Part shown: one piece after another, positions 34,325-42,573 of the stretch
Position numbering within the stretch: the first letter of the stretch is position 1
Layout of the letters: every line of letters begins with the position of its first letter
Assembly (NCBI RefSeq): GCF_022496765.1
Contig: NZ_VANV01000004.1
Location: 124,001 to 188,000, forward strand
DNA: 64,000 bases
Direction: 5' to 3'
From: Acidaminobacter sp. JC074
GTDB lineage: Bacteria > Bacillota > Clostridia > Peptostreptococcales > Acidaminobacteraceae
The notes under the pieces: generated by a model
The model's input: only the letters and a program-made list of their open reading frames with translations
What the model was told of the DNA's origin: nothing
Databases searched by the model: none
Made by a program: the position numbers and the translations under genes

Positions 34325-35456
34325 GATAGGGGTCGTTGGTATTGGTAATATGGGCACTTCTCATGCCAGAAATCTTTATGAAAACAAGGTTCCTGGTGCA
34401 AAACTTTCAGCTATATGTGATATCAGTAAAGCTAGAAGAGATTATGCAAAGGAAGCTTTTAAATTTGTAAAGATCTATGATGCCTATGAGGATATGTTAA
34501 AGGGTGATATTGATGCAGTTATTGTTGCAACGCCTCATTATGATCACCCGGCTATGGGCATATCAGCGCTAGAAAGCAACTTACATGTACTTGTTGAAAA
34601 GCCCATAGGTGTATATACAAAAGCGGTGAAGGATTTAAATGAAGCCTCTAAAAAATCTGATAAGATCTTTACTATTATGTACAACCAAAGAACAAATCCT
34701 CTTTATAAGAAGGTTAGAGAACTTGTTCAAAGTGGAAAAATTGGTGTTCTAATAAGGGTTCACTGGATTTGCACAGATTGGTTTAGAACTCAGTCTTATT
34801 ATGATTCAGGTGGATGGAGAGCCACTTGGAAAGGTGAAGGCGGTGGTGTGCTTTTGAACCAATGTCCGCATCAACTGGATCTTCTTCAGTGGATTTGCGG
34901 TATGCCTAAAAGTGTCAGATCGTTTATGTCATATGGTAAGTACCATGATATAGAAGTCGAAGATGATGTTACGACTTACATGGAGTATGAAAATGGTGCA
35001 TCAGGTTTATTTGTTACCTCTACAGGAGAAGCGCCTGGTGTGAATCGATTAGAGATTTCTGGCAGCTTAGGTAGACTTCTTGTTGAAAATGGTAAGATTG
35101 TCTTTTACAAGAATGAAGTAGATATGATAGATCATCTCAATACTTCAAAAGAAGGATTCAAAAAACCAGACCTATGGGTATGTGAGATACAAGTTGAAGG
35201 TGAAGAGACTGGACATGTAGGCATTATGAAAGACTTTGTGAATGCAATTTCAGGTAGTGACCAGTTATCACCTGGTGAAGAAGGCATCCATGGCTTAACT
35301 TTATCTAATGCCATGCATCTATCTTCTTGGACAGATAGTCAAGTGACACTACCTATAGATGAGGACCTGTTTGAAAGACTGTTACAGGAAAGAGTAGAAA
35401 AATCTAAAATGAAAGACGTTGAATCCACCTTTATGGATGTAAGAGGGAGCCACTAA
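34317..35456 (+). CDS. Gfo/Idh/MocA-family NAD(P)-dependent oxidoreductase
   Basis: 379 residues from ATG 34317, behind GAGGAGG (34302-34309); overlaps the previous gene by 8 bp. Rossmann motif VVGIGNMGTSHARN (6-19), EKP catalytic lysine motif VLVEKPIG (~92-99) and GGVLLNQCPHQLDLLQWICG, the substrate-site DxxxH-type region. Such enzymes oxidise or reduce a sugar ring hydroxyl, sometimes as a transient step. Substrate unknown. Confidence 0.87.
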   Translation: MIKIGVVGIGNMGTSHARNLYENKVPGAKLSAICDISKARRDYAKEAFKFVKIYDAYEDMLKGDIDAVIVATPHYDHPAMGISALESNLHVLVEKPIGVYTKAVKDLNEASKKSDKIFTIMYNQRTNPLYKKVRELVQSGKIGVLIRVHWICTDWFRTQSYYDSGGWRATWKGEGGGVLLNQCPHQLDLLQWICGMPKSVRSFMSYGKYHDIEVEDDVTTYMEYENGASGLFVTSTGEAPGVNRLEISGSLGRLLVENGKIVFYKNEVDMIDHLNTSKEGFKKPDLWVCEIQVEGEETGHVGIMKDFVNAISGSDQLSPGEEGIHGLTLSNAMHLSSWTDSQVTLPIDEDLFERLLQERVEKSKMKDVESTFMDVRGSH

Positions 35457-36397
35457 TGAAGGTGGCAATTATAGGCTGTGGTAGCATTTCGGAGGTTCAT
35501 GTTAGAAGCATAGAAGCACTGGGTCATGACTTAAAATACGTCTGTGATTTAGACCAAGAAAAGGCCAGCAGGTTTTCATTGGCTTATGTCAGAGACTACA
35601 AATCACTCTTTGATAAAGATATAGATGTGATTCATATTTTAACACCACATCATTTACATGTTCAGATGGCAATAGACTGTATTGAAGCCGGTAAACATGT
35701 GCTTCTTGAAAAGCCAATCGGCATAGAAAAGGAAGCACTTAAGCAGTTAGATGAGGCTATCAAATCTAGTAATGTCAAAGTAGGCGTCATCTTTCAAAAT
35801 CGTTTTAACCCTTGTGTTAAAGAGCTTAAGCGTATTATTTCTACAGAAAATCTTGGATGTTTCAAAGGGTCAAAGTCCATCCTGGCATGGAATCGAGACG
35901 AATCATACTATCAAACGGATTGGAAGGGGAGGCTATCTACAGAAGGTGGTGGACTTCTTATCAATCAAGCCATTCATACTTTCGATTTATTGAGATACTT
36001 GATAGGTGATTATTCTAAGTTCAGAGGTATGCTTTCAAATCTATCACATCCTGATAACGATGTAGAAGATACCGCGATGATAGAGTTTGATTATAATCAT
36101 GGTGGTAGGGGCATTTTTATGGGTACTTTAAACCATAAAAAGAATTCAAGTGTAGAAATTGAACTTGTTTTTGAGAAATCCACTTTTAGGTACATGGATG
36201 GCAAGCTTTATAGAGATAGCCTAATCATCATGGAGGATGAATCAACGCCTCATAAGGATTACTATGGTTGTGGTCATAGAGACTGCATTAAAAACTTTTA
36301 TGATCACATAGAAAGGGATGAAAACCTTGTGATAAGCTTTGATGATGCCAAGAAGACCAATGAAGTCATATTAGATATTTATAAGGAGTTATCATGA
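35456..36397 (+). CDS. Gfo/Idh/MocA-family NAD(P)-dependent oxidoreductase
   Basis: 313 residues, start overlapping the previous stop by one base. Rossmann motif AIIGCGSISEVHVRS, EKP motif VLLEKPIG (~83-90) and GGGLLINQAIHTFDLLRYLIG. A second, shorter paralogue of the preceding enzyme (313 versus 379 residues); the two could form a hetero-oligomer or act in sequence on the same sugar. Confidence 0.87.
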   Translation: MKVAIIGCGSISEVHVRSIEALGHDLKYVCDLDQEKASRFSLAYVRDYKSLFDKDIDVIHILTPHHLHVQMAIDCIEAGKHVLLEKPIGIEKEALKQLDEAIKSSNVKVGVIFQNRFNPCVKELKRIISTENLGCFKGSKSILAWNRDESYYQTDWKGRLSTEGGGLLINQAIHTFDLLRYLIGDYSKFRGMLSNLSHPDNDVEDTAMIEFDYNHGGRGIFMGTLNHKKNSSVEIELVFEKSTFRYMDGKLYRDSLIIMEDESTPHKDYYGCGHRDCIKNFYDHIERDENLVISFDDAKKTNEVILDIYKELS

Positions 36398-37140
36398 TCA
36401 GTGCACAGTTGTATACAGTAAGGGATTTGTTAATGGATAAATCTGAAGACGATATTGAAAGCGTCTTAAAAGAAATTGCAGATATTGGTTATAAAGGTGT
36501 TCAACTATCAGGCATAGGTAGGATGACTGATCAACTTGCTGATACCTATCATAAGATCTGTCAAAAGCTCAGTTTAGAAATTGTTGCTACCCATTTTTCT
36601 TTAGATTTTATAGAAGAAAATTTAGATGATCTTGTTAAATGGCATCATTTGTGGTCGTGCAGGTATACAGGTGTTGGTGCCATGCCTGATCATTTAAGAA
36701 ATGAAAAAGGGATTCATGAGTTTATTGTTAGGATGGAGATTCTAGCAAAGGCACTCAAGAATCATAATCTACAATTGATATATCACAACCATAAGTTTGA
36801 GTTTGAAAAATCAGGTCAAAAGACCTGGATGGCTATTTTACAAGATCACTTTAATTACACAGAATTCGAATTAGATACCTATTGGTTGCAAGCTGGTGGT
36901 GTGAACCCAAGTAAATGGATAGAAAAAGTTAGAATAGATGTGATTCATTTGAAGGATTATAAAATAAAAAATGATCAAGTCATGTTTGCCGAAGTAGGAA
37001 AGGGCAATCTTGATTTTTATGAAATCATAAGTGCATGTAAGAAAAAACATATAAAGCATTATATTGTCGAGCAGGATACCAGTGATGATCCACTAGAGAG
37101 TTTAAGAATAAGCTATGACTATTTAAAGAATCTGATTTAA
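36394..37140 (+). CDS. Sugar phosphate isomerase/epimerase-like TIM-barrel protein
   Basis: 248 residues, overlapping the previous gene by 4 bp (ATGA). Starts MISAQLYTVRDLL, common among these enzymes. Candidate ligands: His/Asn in LIYHNHKFEFE (~128-138), Asp in FELDTYWLQ (~156), His in VIHLKDY (~187) and Glu in YIVEQD (~228). Second TIM-barrel member of the operon; the sugar is not identified. Confidence 0.8.
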   Translation: MISAQLYTVRDLLMDKSEDDIESVLKEIADIGYKGVQLSGIGRMTDQLADTYHKICQKLSLEIVATHFSLDFIEENLDDLVKWHHLWSCRYTGVGAMPDHLRNEKGIHEFIVRMEILAKALKNHNLQLIYHNHKFEFEKSGQKTWMAILQDHFNYTEFELDTYWLQAGGVNPSKWIEKVRIDVIHLKDYKIKNDQVMFAEVGKGNLDFYEIISACKKKHIKHYIVEQDTSDDPLESLRISYDYLKNLI

Positions 37141-37153
37141 GATTCTTTTTTTT
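37125..37153 (+). terminator. Intrinsic terminator
   Basis: 9-bp stem AAAGAATCT (37125-37133) / AGATTCTTT (37140-37148), 6-nt loop, followed by five more T. It begins within the last codons of the preceding gene. Confidence 0.85.
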
Positions 37154-37220
37154 GAAACCATTTAGGTTTTTTCTTTACTTTATTAGTGAAGGACATAAAA
37201 AACTAAGAAAAGAGGAAAAA

Positions 37221-37835
37221 ATGAAAAAGATTATAGTATTATTAATGGTGGCACTTATGGCAATGAGTGTATTTATAGGATGTGCGGGTAATAATGAAAC
37301 ATCAGTGGAAGAAGTTCCAACTCAAGAAAGTCAGGTAAGAGCTAAAGTACTTGTTAATATTTCTGGTGTGATTGCAGAAGTTGATGGTGAAAAGGTGACA
37401 TTAGAAGATGGAACTTTCATCATCATTAATGAAGATACGGTATTTGCAGATGATCCTGATAATGGTGTTGAGGCAGTTAATTCTGAGATTCAAGTTGGAA
37501 ACTTTATTCAAGGCTACACAGCAGATGAATCAAGTGATCCAGTTATTGCATCAAGGATTTACATCAATGAACCTGCGCCTAAACCATCTGCTAAGGTTGC
37601 TGTTAATATTTCCGGTAAAATTGTAGAAATTGACGGTAACAAGGTAAAACTTGATAATGGTATGTGGGTTGTTATCACTGAAGAGACTATCTTTGAAGAC
37701 GATCCGGATAACGGTGTTGAGGCTGTTAATTCAGAACTCAAAGTAGGCAATTATATAGTAGGCTTTACTTTAGATGATTCAAGTGATACTGTAACAGCTT
37801 ATCAAATCTATTCTAATGGAACATTAGATTTTTAG
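37221..37835 (+). CDS. Lipoprotein with two tandem DUF5666-like domains
   Basis: 204 residues from ATG 37221 (AGAGG just before). Lipoprotein signal peptide with lipobox VFIGC. After a short linker come two ~70-residue repeats of VNISGxIxEVDGxKVxLxDGxxxxI then DDPDNGVEAVNSEL and VGNxIxGxTxDxSSD. They are nearly identical in their central stretch even at DNA level, pointing to a fairly recent tandem duplication. The pattern resembles small OB-like DUF5666 domains. It is anchored outside the membrane. It precedes an ECF sigma factor by 9 nt, so it may be the sensed or controlled surface protein of that system. Confidence 0.8.
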   Translation: MKKIIVLLMVALMAMSVFIGCAGNNETSVEEVPTQESQVRAKVLVNISGVIAEVDGEKVTLEDGTFIIINEDTVFADDPDNGVEAVNSEIQVGNFIQGYTADESSDPVIASRIYINEPAPKPSAKVAVNISGKIVEIDGNKVKLDNGMWVVITEETIFEDDPDNGVEAVNSELKVGNYIVGFTLDDSSDTVTAYQIYSNGTLDF

Positions 37836-37844
37836 GAGAAGTGT

Positions 37845-38408
37845 ATGAATGACAGTTCGATTATAGAACTATTTATAAAGCGTTCTGAACAGGCTATAAC
37901 AATGACAGCTGAAAAATATGGTAAGTATTTAAATAAGATTTCATGGAACATTCTTCATAATCATGAAGATGTAGAAGAGTGTGTCAATGATACATATTTA
38001 AGTGCTTGGAAGCAAATACCTCCAGATAAACCTGAGAGGTTTTTGCCTTACCTAGGTAGAATAACAAGAGCCTTATCTTTAAATAAATATAACTACTATA
38101 AGGCAAAGAAACGCAACAGTCAGTTTGATATGGTCTTATCAGAGTTAGAAGATTGCCTGATGGCGACTGAGACTGTAGAATCGTCTCTTGATGCCATGGA
38201 GCTTTCAAAAGCCATCAATACATTTTTGAAGTCTATAAAAAAGGAACACCGGATCATTTTTGTCAGAAGGTATTGGTACTCAGATTCGATTAAGGACATT
38301 GCGAAAATAAGACAAACTAGTGAAAGTAACGTCAAATCCATTTTATTTAGAGTAAGAAAGAAGCTGGAGTCCTACTTGATTAAGGAGGGAGTTTTAGATG
38401 AACAGTGA
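37845..38408 (+). CDS. ECF-type RNA polymerase sigma factor
   Basis: 187 residues. Region 2 at ~10-75 (NHEDVEECVNDTYLSAWKQIPP) and region 4 at ~125-180 (HRIIFVRRYWYSDSIKDIAKIRQTSESNVKSILFRVRKKLESYL). Regions 1.2, 3 and the long N-terminus of housekeeping factors are missing. Directs RNA polymerase to a small regulon, probably including its own operon. Overlaps the next gene by 11 bp. Confidence 0.9.
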   Translation: MNDSSIIELFIKRSEQAITMTAEKYGKYLNKISWNILHNHEDVEECVNDTYLSAWKQIPPDKPERFLPYLGRITRALSLNKYNYYKAKKRNSQFDMVLSELEDCLMATETVESSLDAMELSKAINTFLKSIKKEHRIIFVRRYWYSDSIKDIAKIRQTSESNVKSILFRVRKKLESYLIKEGVLDEQ

Positions 38409-39015
38409 AACACTTTATCAGGCAATTGGTCATATAGATGATGTGTATATTTTAGAAGCATCAGAAGAAAAGAAGCATTCTAAACATAGAATATACTTAA
38501 TTTCTACACTCGCAGCCTCAATCGTTCTATTCCTAGCATTTAACTTTATGAGTACGAGTCGACCTATAATTGTCATAAACGACATTCAAATCATGAGTAC
38601 AAAAGAAATTCCTCTAGATACCAGTGGATTAACAAAAGGCGATGATGTGGCTTATTTAAATAACTTTGAAGTTCCTGATCAATTAGGAAGTCTTGAGCTT
38701 ATCAGTCAAATAAGAAATCTGTATCTAGATGATAATCAAAAGGTTATCTATGATAAGTTTATCTTTGACTATTTAAATCCTAATAGAGACCGTCTAGTAA
38801 TTACAACATCCAAATTAGATAAAAGATCAACTTTTACATACTTTGACCATGAAGTCAGCATAATAAACGGTCAGGAGGTCCTATTAGGAAAATCAAATGG
38901 TATGACTTATCTTGCAGAGTTTATGATAGATGATATTTTTGTAAGTGTTCAATCAGATGGATTAAATGAAGAGGCATTCCTAGAAATCATTCAACTGTTA
39001 ATCGATGGACAATAA
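38398..39015 (+). CDS. Membrane anti-sigma-factor-like protein
   Basis: 205 residues: short charged cytoplasmic part (1-35), one membrane helix (~36-53, YLISTLAASIVLFLAFNFM) and an extracytoplasmic domain of ~150 residues. That plan, with an 11-bp overlap with an ECF sigma gene (AAGGAGG lies in the sigma gene), is typical of anti-sigma factors. No zinc-finger HxxxCxxC motif is visible, so it is not a ZAS-type protein. Confidence 0.72.
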   Translation: MNSETLYQAIGHIDDVYILEASEEKKHSKHRIYLISTLAASIVLFLAFNFMSTSRPIIVINDIQIMSTKEIPLDTSGLTKGDDVAYLNNFEVPDQLGSLELISQIRNLYLDDNQKVIYDKFIFDYLNPNRDRLVITTSKLDKRSTFTYFDHEVSIINGQEVLLGKSNGMTYLAEFMIDDIFVSVQSDGLNEEAFLEIIQLLIDGQ

Positions 39016-39028
39016 GCTAAAAAATATT

Positions 39029-39089
39029 GCCAAACTTGGGACTAATAATTCGCCAAATCAGGGAATGAAAACGCGCCAAATTAGGGAAT
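39029..39089 (+). repeat. Three direct repeats resembling an IS21-family end
   Basis: GCCAAACTTGGGACT (39029-39043), GCCAAATCAGGGAAT (39052-39066) and GCCAAATTAGGGAAT (39075-39089), spaced 23 bp. Arrays of short direct repeats like these are found at the termini of IS21-type elements. No transposase gene is nearby, so this would be a solo end or remnant. Confidence 0.5.
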
Positions 39090-39227
39090 TGGTGTTATAG
39101 ATTAGGAAGTATCATAGTAATCCAACTATTGATTAAGCAATCGATATAAGTGCAACATGGTGTGTGTGATCTAACATCAAGTTTCTGAAATCATTCATTT
39201 GTAAACATCTGAAAAGGACATTAAATA

Positions 39228-39241
39228 TCGGATTATGCACA
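39228..39241 (+). promoter_or_regulatory. Single copy of the TCGGATTATGCAMA operator motif
   Basis: TCGGATTATGCACA differs at one position from the kduI upstream motif at 5801-5814 (TCGGATTATGCAAA). It lies 47 bp before the DUF4867 start codon, suggesting the same regulator acts on both. Confidence 0.5.
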
Positions 39242-39287
39242 TTTATGTAACTTCCATTTACTTATATACTTAAATGTGGAGGTAAAT

Positions 39288-39860
39288 ATGAAAAGAATAA
39301 CAGATCAAGCATTTAATGCTTATGGATGTCCACATCAAGCCAGTGATTTTAGTGATGTGTATAAGACATTGAAATATGAAACACCAACCACCGACCAAGT
39401 CGAATATGTAGCTGACTTTGAAAGATTTAGTAAAATGAAGTCGTCGATTTCATATAAGTATTTTGGTGAGCAGTCCATACAGATTGGTTATTGCAATGGC
39501 CTTAACAGGCAAGTAGATGCACTTGAGTATCATAAGTCTAGTGAAATCATTGTTGCTGGTACAGACCTTATTTTAGTACTTGGTAAAAGACAAGATATCA
39601 AAGAAGGTTATGATATATCATTAGCAGAATCCTTTCTAATGAAAGAAGGAGAAGTTGTAGAAATCTATGGTCCGACACTTCATTATTGTCCGGTAAACTT
39701 AGATGGACAGTTTAAGGCAGCCATCATTTTACCAGAAGGCACAAATACAGGATCTGACAGTGCGTATGCTAAAAACAAATGGCTCTATGCCCATCCTAAT
39801 AGCCCGGAGGCAAAAGGTAATATTTCTGGTTATCTGAAAGGTGACCTGTTAAAACTTTAG
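39288..39860 (+). CDS. DUF4867-family cupin-like protein
   Basis: 190 residues from ATG 39288, behind GGAGG; a GTG twelve bases upstream is in frame but overlaps the ribosome binding site. Contains LEYHKSSEIIVAGTDLILVLGKRQDI (~83-108), LAESFLMKEGEVVEIYGPTLHYCP (~116-139) and a GYLKGDLL C-terminus, a pattern I associate with DUF4867. Conserved His/Glu residues suggest a cupin metal site, as in sugar isomerases or dioxygenases. Function unknown. The shared operator motif links it to uronate catabolism. Confidence 0.65.
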   Translation: MKRITDQAFNAYGCPHQASDFSDVYKTLKYETPTTDQVEYVADFERFSKMKSSISYKYFGEQSIQIGYCNGLNRQVDALEYHKSSEIIVAGTDLILVLGKRQDIKEGYDISLAESFLMKEGEVVEIYGPTLHYCPVNLDGQFKAAIILPEGTNTGSDSAYAKNKWLYAHPNSPEAKGNISGYLKGDLLKL

Positions 39861-39882
39861 ACACTATGTGTCTATTTTTTTT
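39858..39882 (+). terminator. Intrinsic terminator
   Basis: 7-bp stem TAGACAC (39858-39864) / GTGTCTA (39868-39874), 3-nt loop, followed by eight T. Starts in the stop codon. Confidence 0.85.
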
Positions 39883-39925
39883 CACTTAATGTTATAATAG
39901 AGGAGATTTAGAGAAAGGATTTAAA

Positions 39926-41137
39926 ATGATAGGGGCAATAATTAAGAAACACCGATTAGATCAAAATCTTAGCCAGGCTTCTTTGTGTGAAGGTATCTGT
40001 GCAGTTTCTTACTTGAGTAAGATTGAAACGGGTCATGTAAATGCCAATAAGGAGATTATTGATTTACTACTCAACCGATTAGGACTTGAAATGAGTAAGG
40101 TCTCAGATAAACTTGAATCTAAGATAGATGACTTGTTTACAGAAGCCTATTATGGCAGGTTTGATGAAATGCATCATATTTACAAGGAACTGAAAGCATT
40201 CTCTTATGATCTGGCCAACTCTTCATTGGCAGTCAAATGGTATTTTCTTGTCTCAGAAGTTGCATCAGAGGAAAGAAACTTAAGTTTGTTAGATGAATCT
40301 TTAGACTTATTATCTTCTTATAGTCCCTATTTTGAAGCTGATGATTTTTATTACTATTACTATTTCTTAGGTATGAGATCATATATTAATGGCCACTTAA
40401 AAGAAGCTTATGACTTCTTTAGTAAATCAGCAAATTACTTAAGAAAAGGTCGAAGTGTTTTTCGTATGCAGATGATGGATTTTCTACTAGGAGATTATGT
40501 TAATGCCATACGTTTAGGTCAAGAAGCAAACCAGCTATTAATGCAAGAGGGCAACCTTTATTATATGATTGATTCTCTGCAGTTACTTGCAGCTGCTTAT
40601 TCCAATGCCAAGCAAGTTGAGACAGCTATGGATTTGTATAATCGTCTTTTACAAATGGGTTTATACTTAAAAAGGGATGATATCTTATATGGTGCTTATT
40701 ACAATATTGGTGCTACTTACCTAGCCATTAAAGACTATGATAATGCTCTTATTCATCTTAAAAAAGTGCTTCCTTTTCTAAATGAGTTAAACCAGTGGCA
40801 TATCTTTGTCACTTATCAAAAGTTGATTTTAACTTATATAGGTCTCTGTGATTTTGATGAGGCCAGAGCTTTATTAGATAAGGTAGACAAAACATTTGAA
40901 ACTGTTAACTTTGAAGATGAAATCCTTATAAAATCATTTGAATGGCTGATGTTTTTTAAAAATAGTGATTCACCTTATAATGATCCTGATTATCTTCAAG
41001 CTATCAAAGCCACTTATGAAGCATCTAGTAAAGGTAAACATCATGGTTATACACTTTTCTTTGGCAAGTATTACATAGAAGCCTTAAAAGCAGGAAGGAA
41101 GTATAAAGAAGCATTAGAAATAGAAGAAAAATTATAA
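39926..41137 (+). CDS. XRE-type regulator with TPR repeats (RRNPP-like)
   Basis: 403 residues. Helix-turn-helix at ~3-56 (IIKKHRLDQNLSQASLCEGICAVSYLSKIETGHVNANKEII), then ~330 residues of helical TPR-type repeats. This is the build of Rgg/PlcR/ComR-like regulators, which bind short signalling peptides in the cytoplasm. A TATAAT hexamer is at 39893-39898. No pheromone-like small gene is visible on either side, so the ligand may be made elsewhere or may not be a peptide. A terminator and repeats separate it from the transporter gene. Confidence 0.78.
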   Translation: MIGAIIKKHRLDQNLSQASLCEGICAVSYLSKIETGHVNANKEIIDLLLNRLGLEMSKVSDKLESKIDDLFTEAYYGRFDEMHHIYKELKAFSYDLANSSLAVKWYFLVSEVASEERNLSLLDESLDLLSSYSPYFEADDFYYYYYFLGMRSYINGHLKEAYDFFSKSANYLRKGRSVFRMQMMDFLLGDYVNAIRLGQEANQLLMQEGNLYYMIDSLQLLAAAYSNAKQVETAMDLYNRLLQMGLYLKRDDILYGAYYNIGATYLAIKDYDNALIHLKKVLPFLNELNQWHIFVTYQKLILTYIGLCDFDEARALLDKVDKTFETVNFEDEILIKSFEWLMFFKNSDSPYNDPDYLQAIKATYEASSKGKHHGYTLFFGKYYIEALKAGRKYKEALEIEEKL

Positions 41138-41198
41138 TTTTCTCAAATTGACGCGTTAAAGGTTTTTTAATGCGTTTTTTTAGTGTAATTTTCTCAAA
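41135..41198 (+). repeat. 13-bp direct repeat flanking a terminator
   Basis: TAATTTTCTCAAA occurs at 41135-41147 (beginning with the regulator's stop codon) and at 41186-41198, 51 bp apart. The second copy precedes a TATATT hexamer (about 41211-41216) upstream of the MFS gene, so it may be an operator for the TPR regulator. Confidence 0.45.
41151..41181 (+). terminator. Intrinsic terminator
   Basis: 10-bp stem with one G-U pair, ACGCGTTAAA (41151-41160) / TTTAATGCGT (41166-41175), followed by TTTTTT. Confidence 0.8.
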
Positions 41199-41253
41199 AC
41201 TACCCTGTTATATTCATCTTACGTCTATGCTAACCTATTTATAGGAGGCAATT

Positions 41254-42471
41254 ATGAATAAAAAACTTTGGACAAAAAACTTCACACTTATTATGATTGG
41301 CACCTTGATTTCAGCGGTAGGTGGTGTTGGTCTTAATTTAGCCTTATCTGTAACAATATATGACCATACAGAATCAACTTGGTTAACAGGTATATATGGG
41401 GCCGTAACTATGGTACCAACTATTATCTTACCAATACTGGTCAGCCCGATTATAGATAGATATTCAAGGAAAAACATCATTGTCAGATTAGACTATATGA
41501 TGGGTAGTCTCTTTATTGTATTTGCCTTTATAACTTCTAAAGTGACTTTTAACTACTATTTCTACATGATTATAGGTCTAATCATCACTTTAAACAGTGT
41601 GGTCTATCAGCTGGCCTATGCCAGTCTATTTCCAAACTTGATTCCCAAAGGTATGATGCAAAAGGGATATGCAATTGGTAATCTAATTTATCCCTTAACC
41701 AATGTTTTAATTTTACCTGTTGCAACTTTTGTATTTAAGCATTTTGGTGTATCGATATTGTTTGAGATAGAAGGCATTTTCTTACTTGCTGCTGCTAGTT
41801 TTGAAAGAATGATTGACATAGAGGAAGTTACCCATAAGGTGGCTTTTGAGGTCAAGTCACATATCAATGATATCAAAGAAGGTTTTTCTTACCTATTCAA
41901 GGAAAAAGGCATTTGGAATGTGTATCTCTTTTTTGTGGTCATGATGTTTGCAGATTCATTTAAGCTTTTGATTTATCCTTTTTTTGAACAGCACCCAGAC
42001 TTAAGCCTGATCCAGTATTCGCTACTACTGTCTCTTCAGTCAGCAGGCTATATGTTTGGAGGTCTTCTTCACTATAAGATAAAGGTACCTACTCATTTAA
42101 GATATTTGCTTTCACTAGTAGTGTATTTAACTTTTGCCTTATTTGATGCAGTATTTTTCTTTATGCCATTTTTCATTATGGTTCTTATGAAGTTCATGCT
42201 TGGTATTATTGGTATGAACTCAGCCAATATACGTGTAACATCCATTAATGCCTATATTGACGACGATAAGAGGGGGAGATTAAATGCTGTCTTCCAGACC
42301 ATGGTTGGTATGGCCATGGTTTTAGGCAAGCTTTTTACAGGTTGGCTAGGTGCAAGTTTTTCTTATGAACATATAGGCATATTTTATGGTCTTCTTGTCA
42401 GTATTGGCGTCTTAGTATTTATTGTTAGAAATCAGAAGGCTGTCAAATTTTTATACAACCGTGAAGTTTAA
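41254..42471 (+). CDS. MFS transporter
   Basis: 405 residues with about twelve membrane helices, AGGAGG before ATG. Loop 2-3 motif after helix 2 reads SPIIDRYSRKNIIVR, typical of drug-efflux-like and macrolide-type MFS proteins; a central loop is at ~190-210. Could export a drug, peptide or metabolite. It stands between the TPR regulator and a MocR regulator/racemase pair. Confidence 0.85.
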   Translation: MNKKLWTKNFTLIMIGTLISAVGGVGLNLALSVTIYDHTESTWLTGIYGAVTMVPTIILPILVSPIIDRYSRKNIIVRLDYMMGSLFIVFAFITSKVTFNYYFYMIIGLIITLNSVVYQLAYASLFPNLIPKGMMQKGYAIGNLIYPLTNVLILPVATFVFKHFGVSILFEIEGIFLLAAASFERMIDIEEVTHKVAFEVKSHINDIKEGFSYLFKEKGIWNVYLFFVVMMFADSFKLLIYPFFEQHPDLSLIQYSLLLSLQSAGYMFGGLLHYKIKVPTHLRYLLSLVVYLTFALFDAVFFFMPFFIMVLMKFMLGIIGMNSANIRVTSINAYIDDDKRGRLNAVFQTMVGMAMVLGKLFTGWLGASFSYEHIGIFYGLLVSIGVLVFIVRNQKAVKFLYNREV

Positions 42472-42490
42472 CCCACTATTTGGTGGGTTA
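42469..42490 (+). terminator. Probable terminator hairpin
   Basis: 8-bp stem TAACCCAC (42469-42476) / GTGGGTTA (42483-42490), 6-nt loop, T-rich but short tail. Confidence 0.6.
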
Positions 42491-42573
42491 TTTAATTGGA
42501 TGGGTATTATTAATTTAGGATTGGAGGATGAAAGATGTAGTATAATTAGATAAGATAAGTTTAGGAGTTTGTT

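Noticed and set aside
39029..39089. Possible CRISPR array (three short regular repeats)
   Set aside because: Units are about 15 bp with ~8-bp gaps, imperfect, only three copies and without cas genes. The pattern fits transposon-end repeats better; the same holds for 56583-56664.
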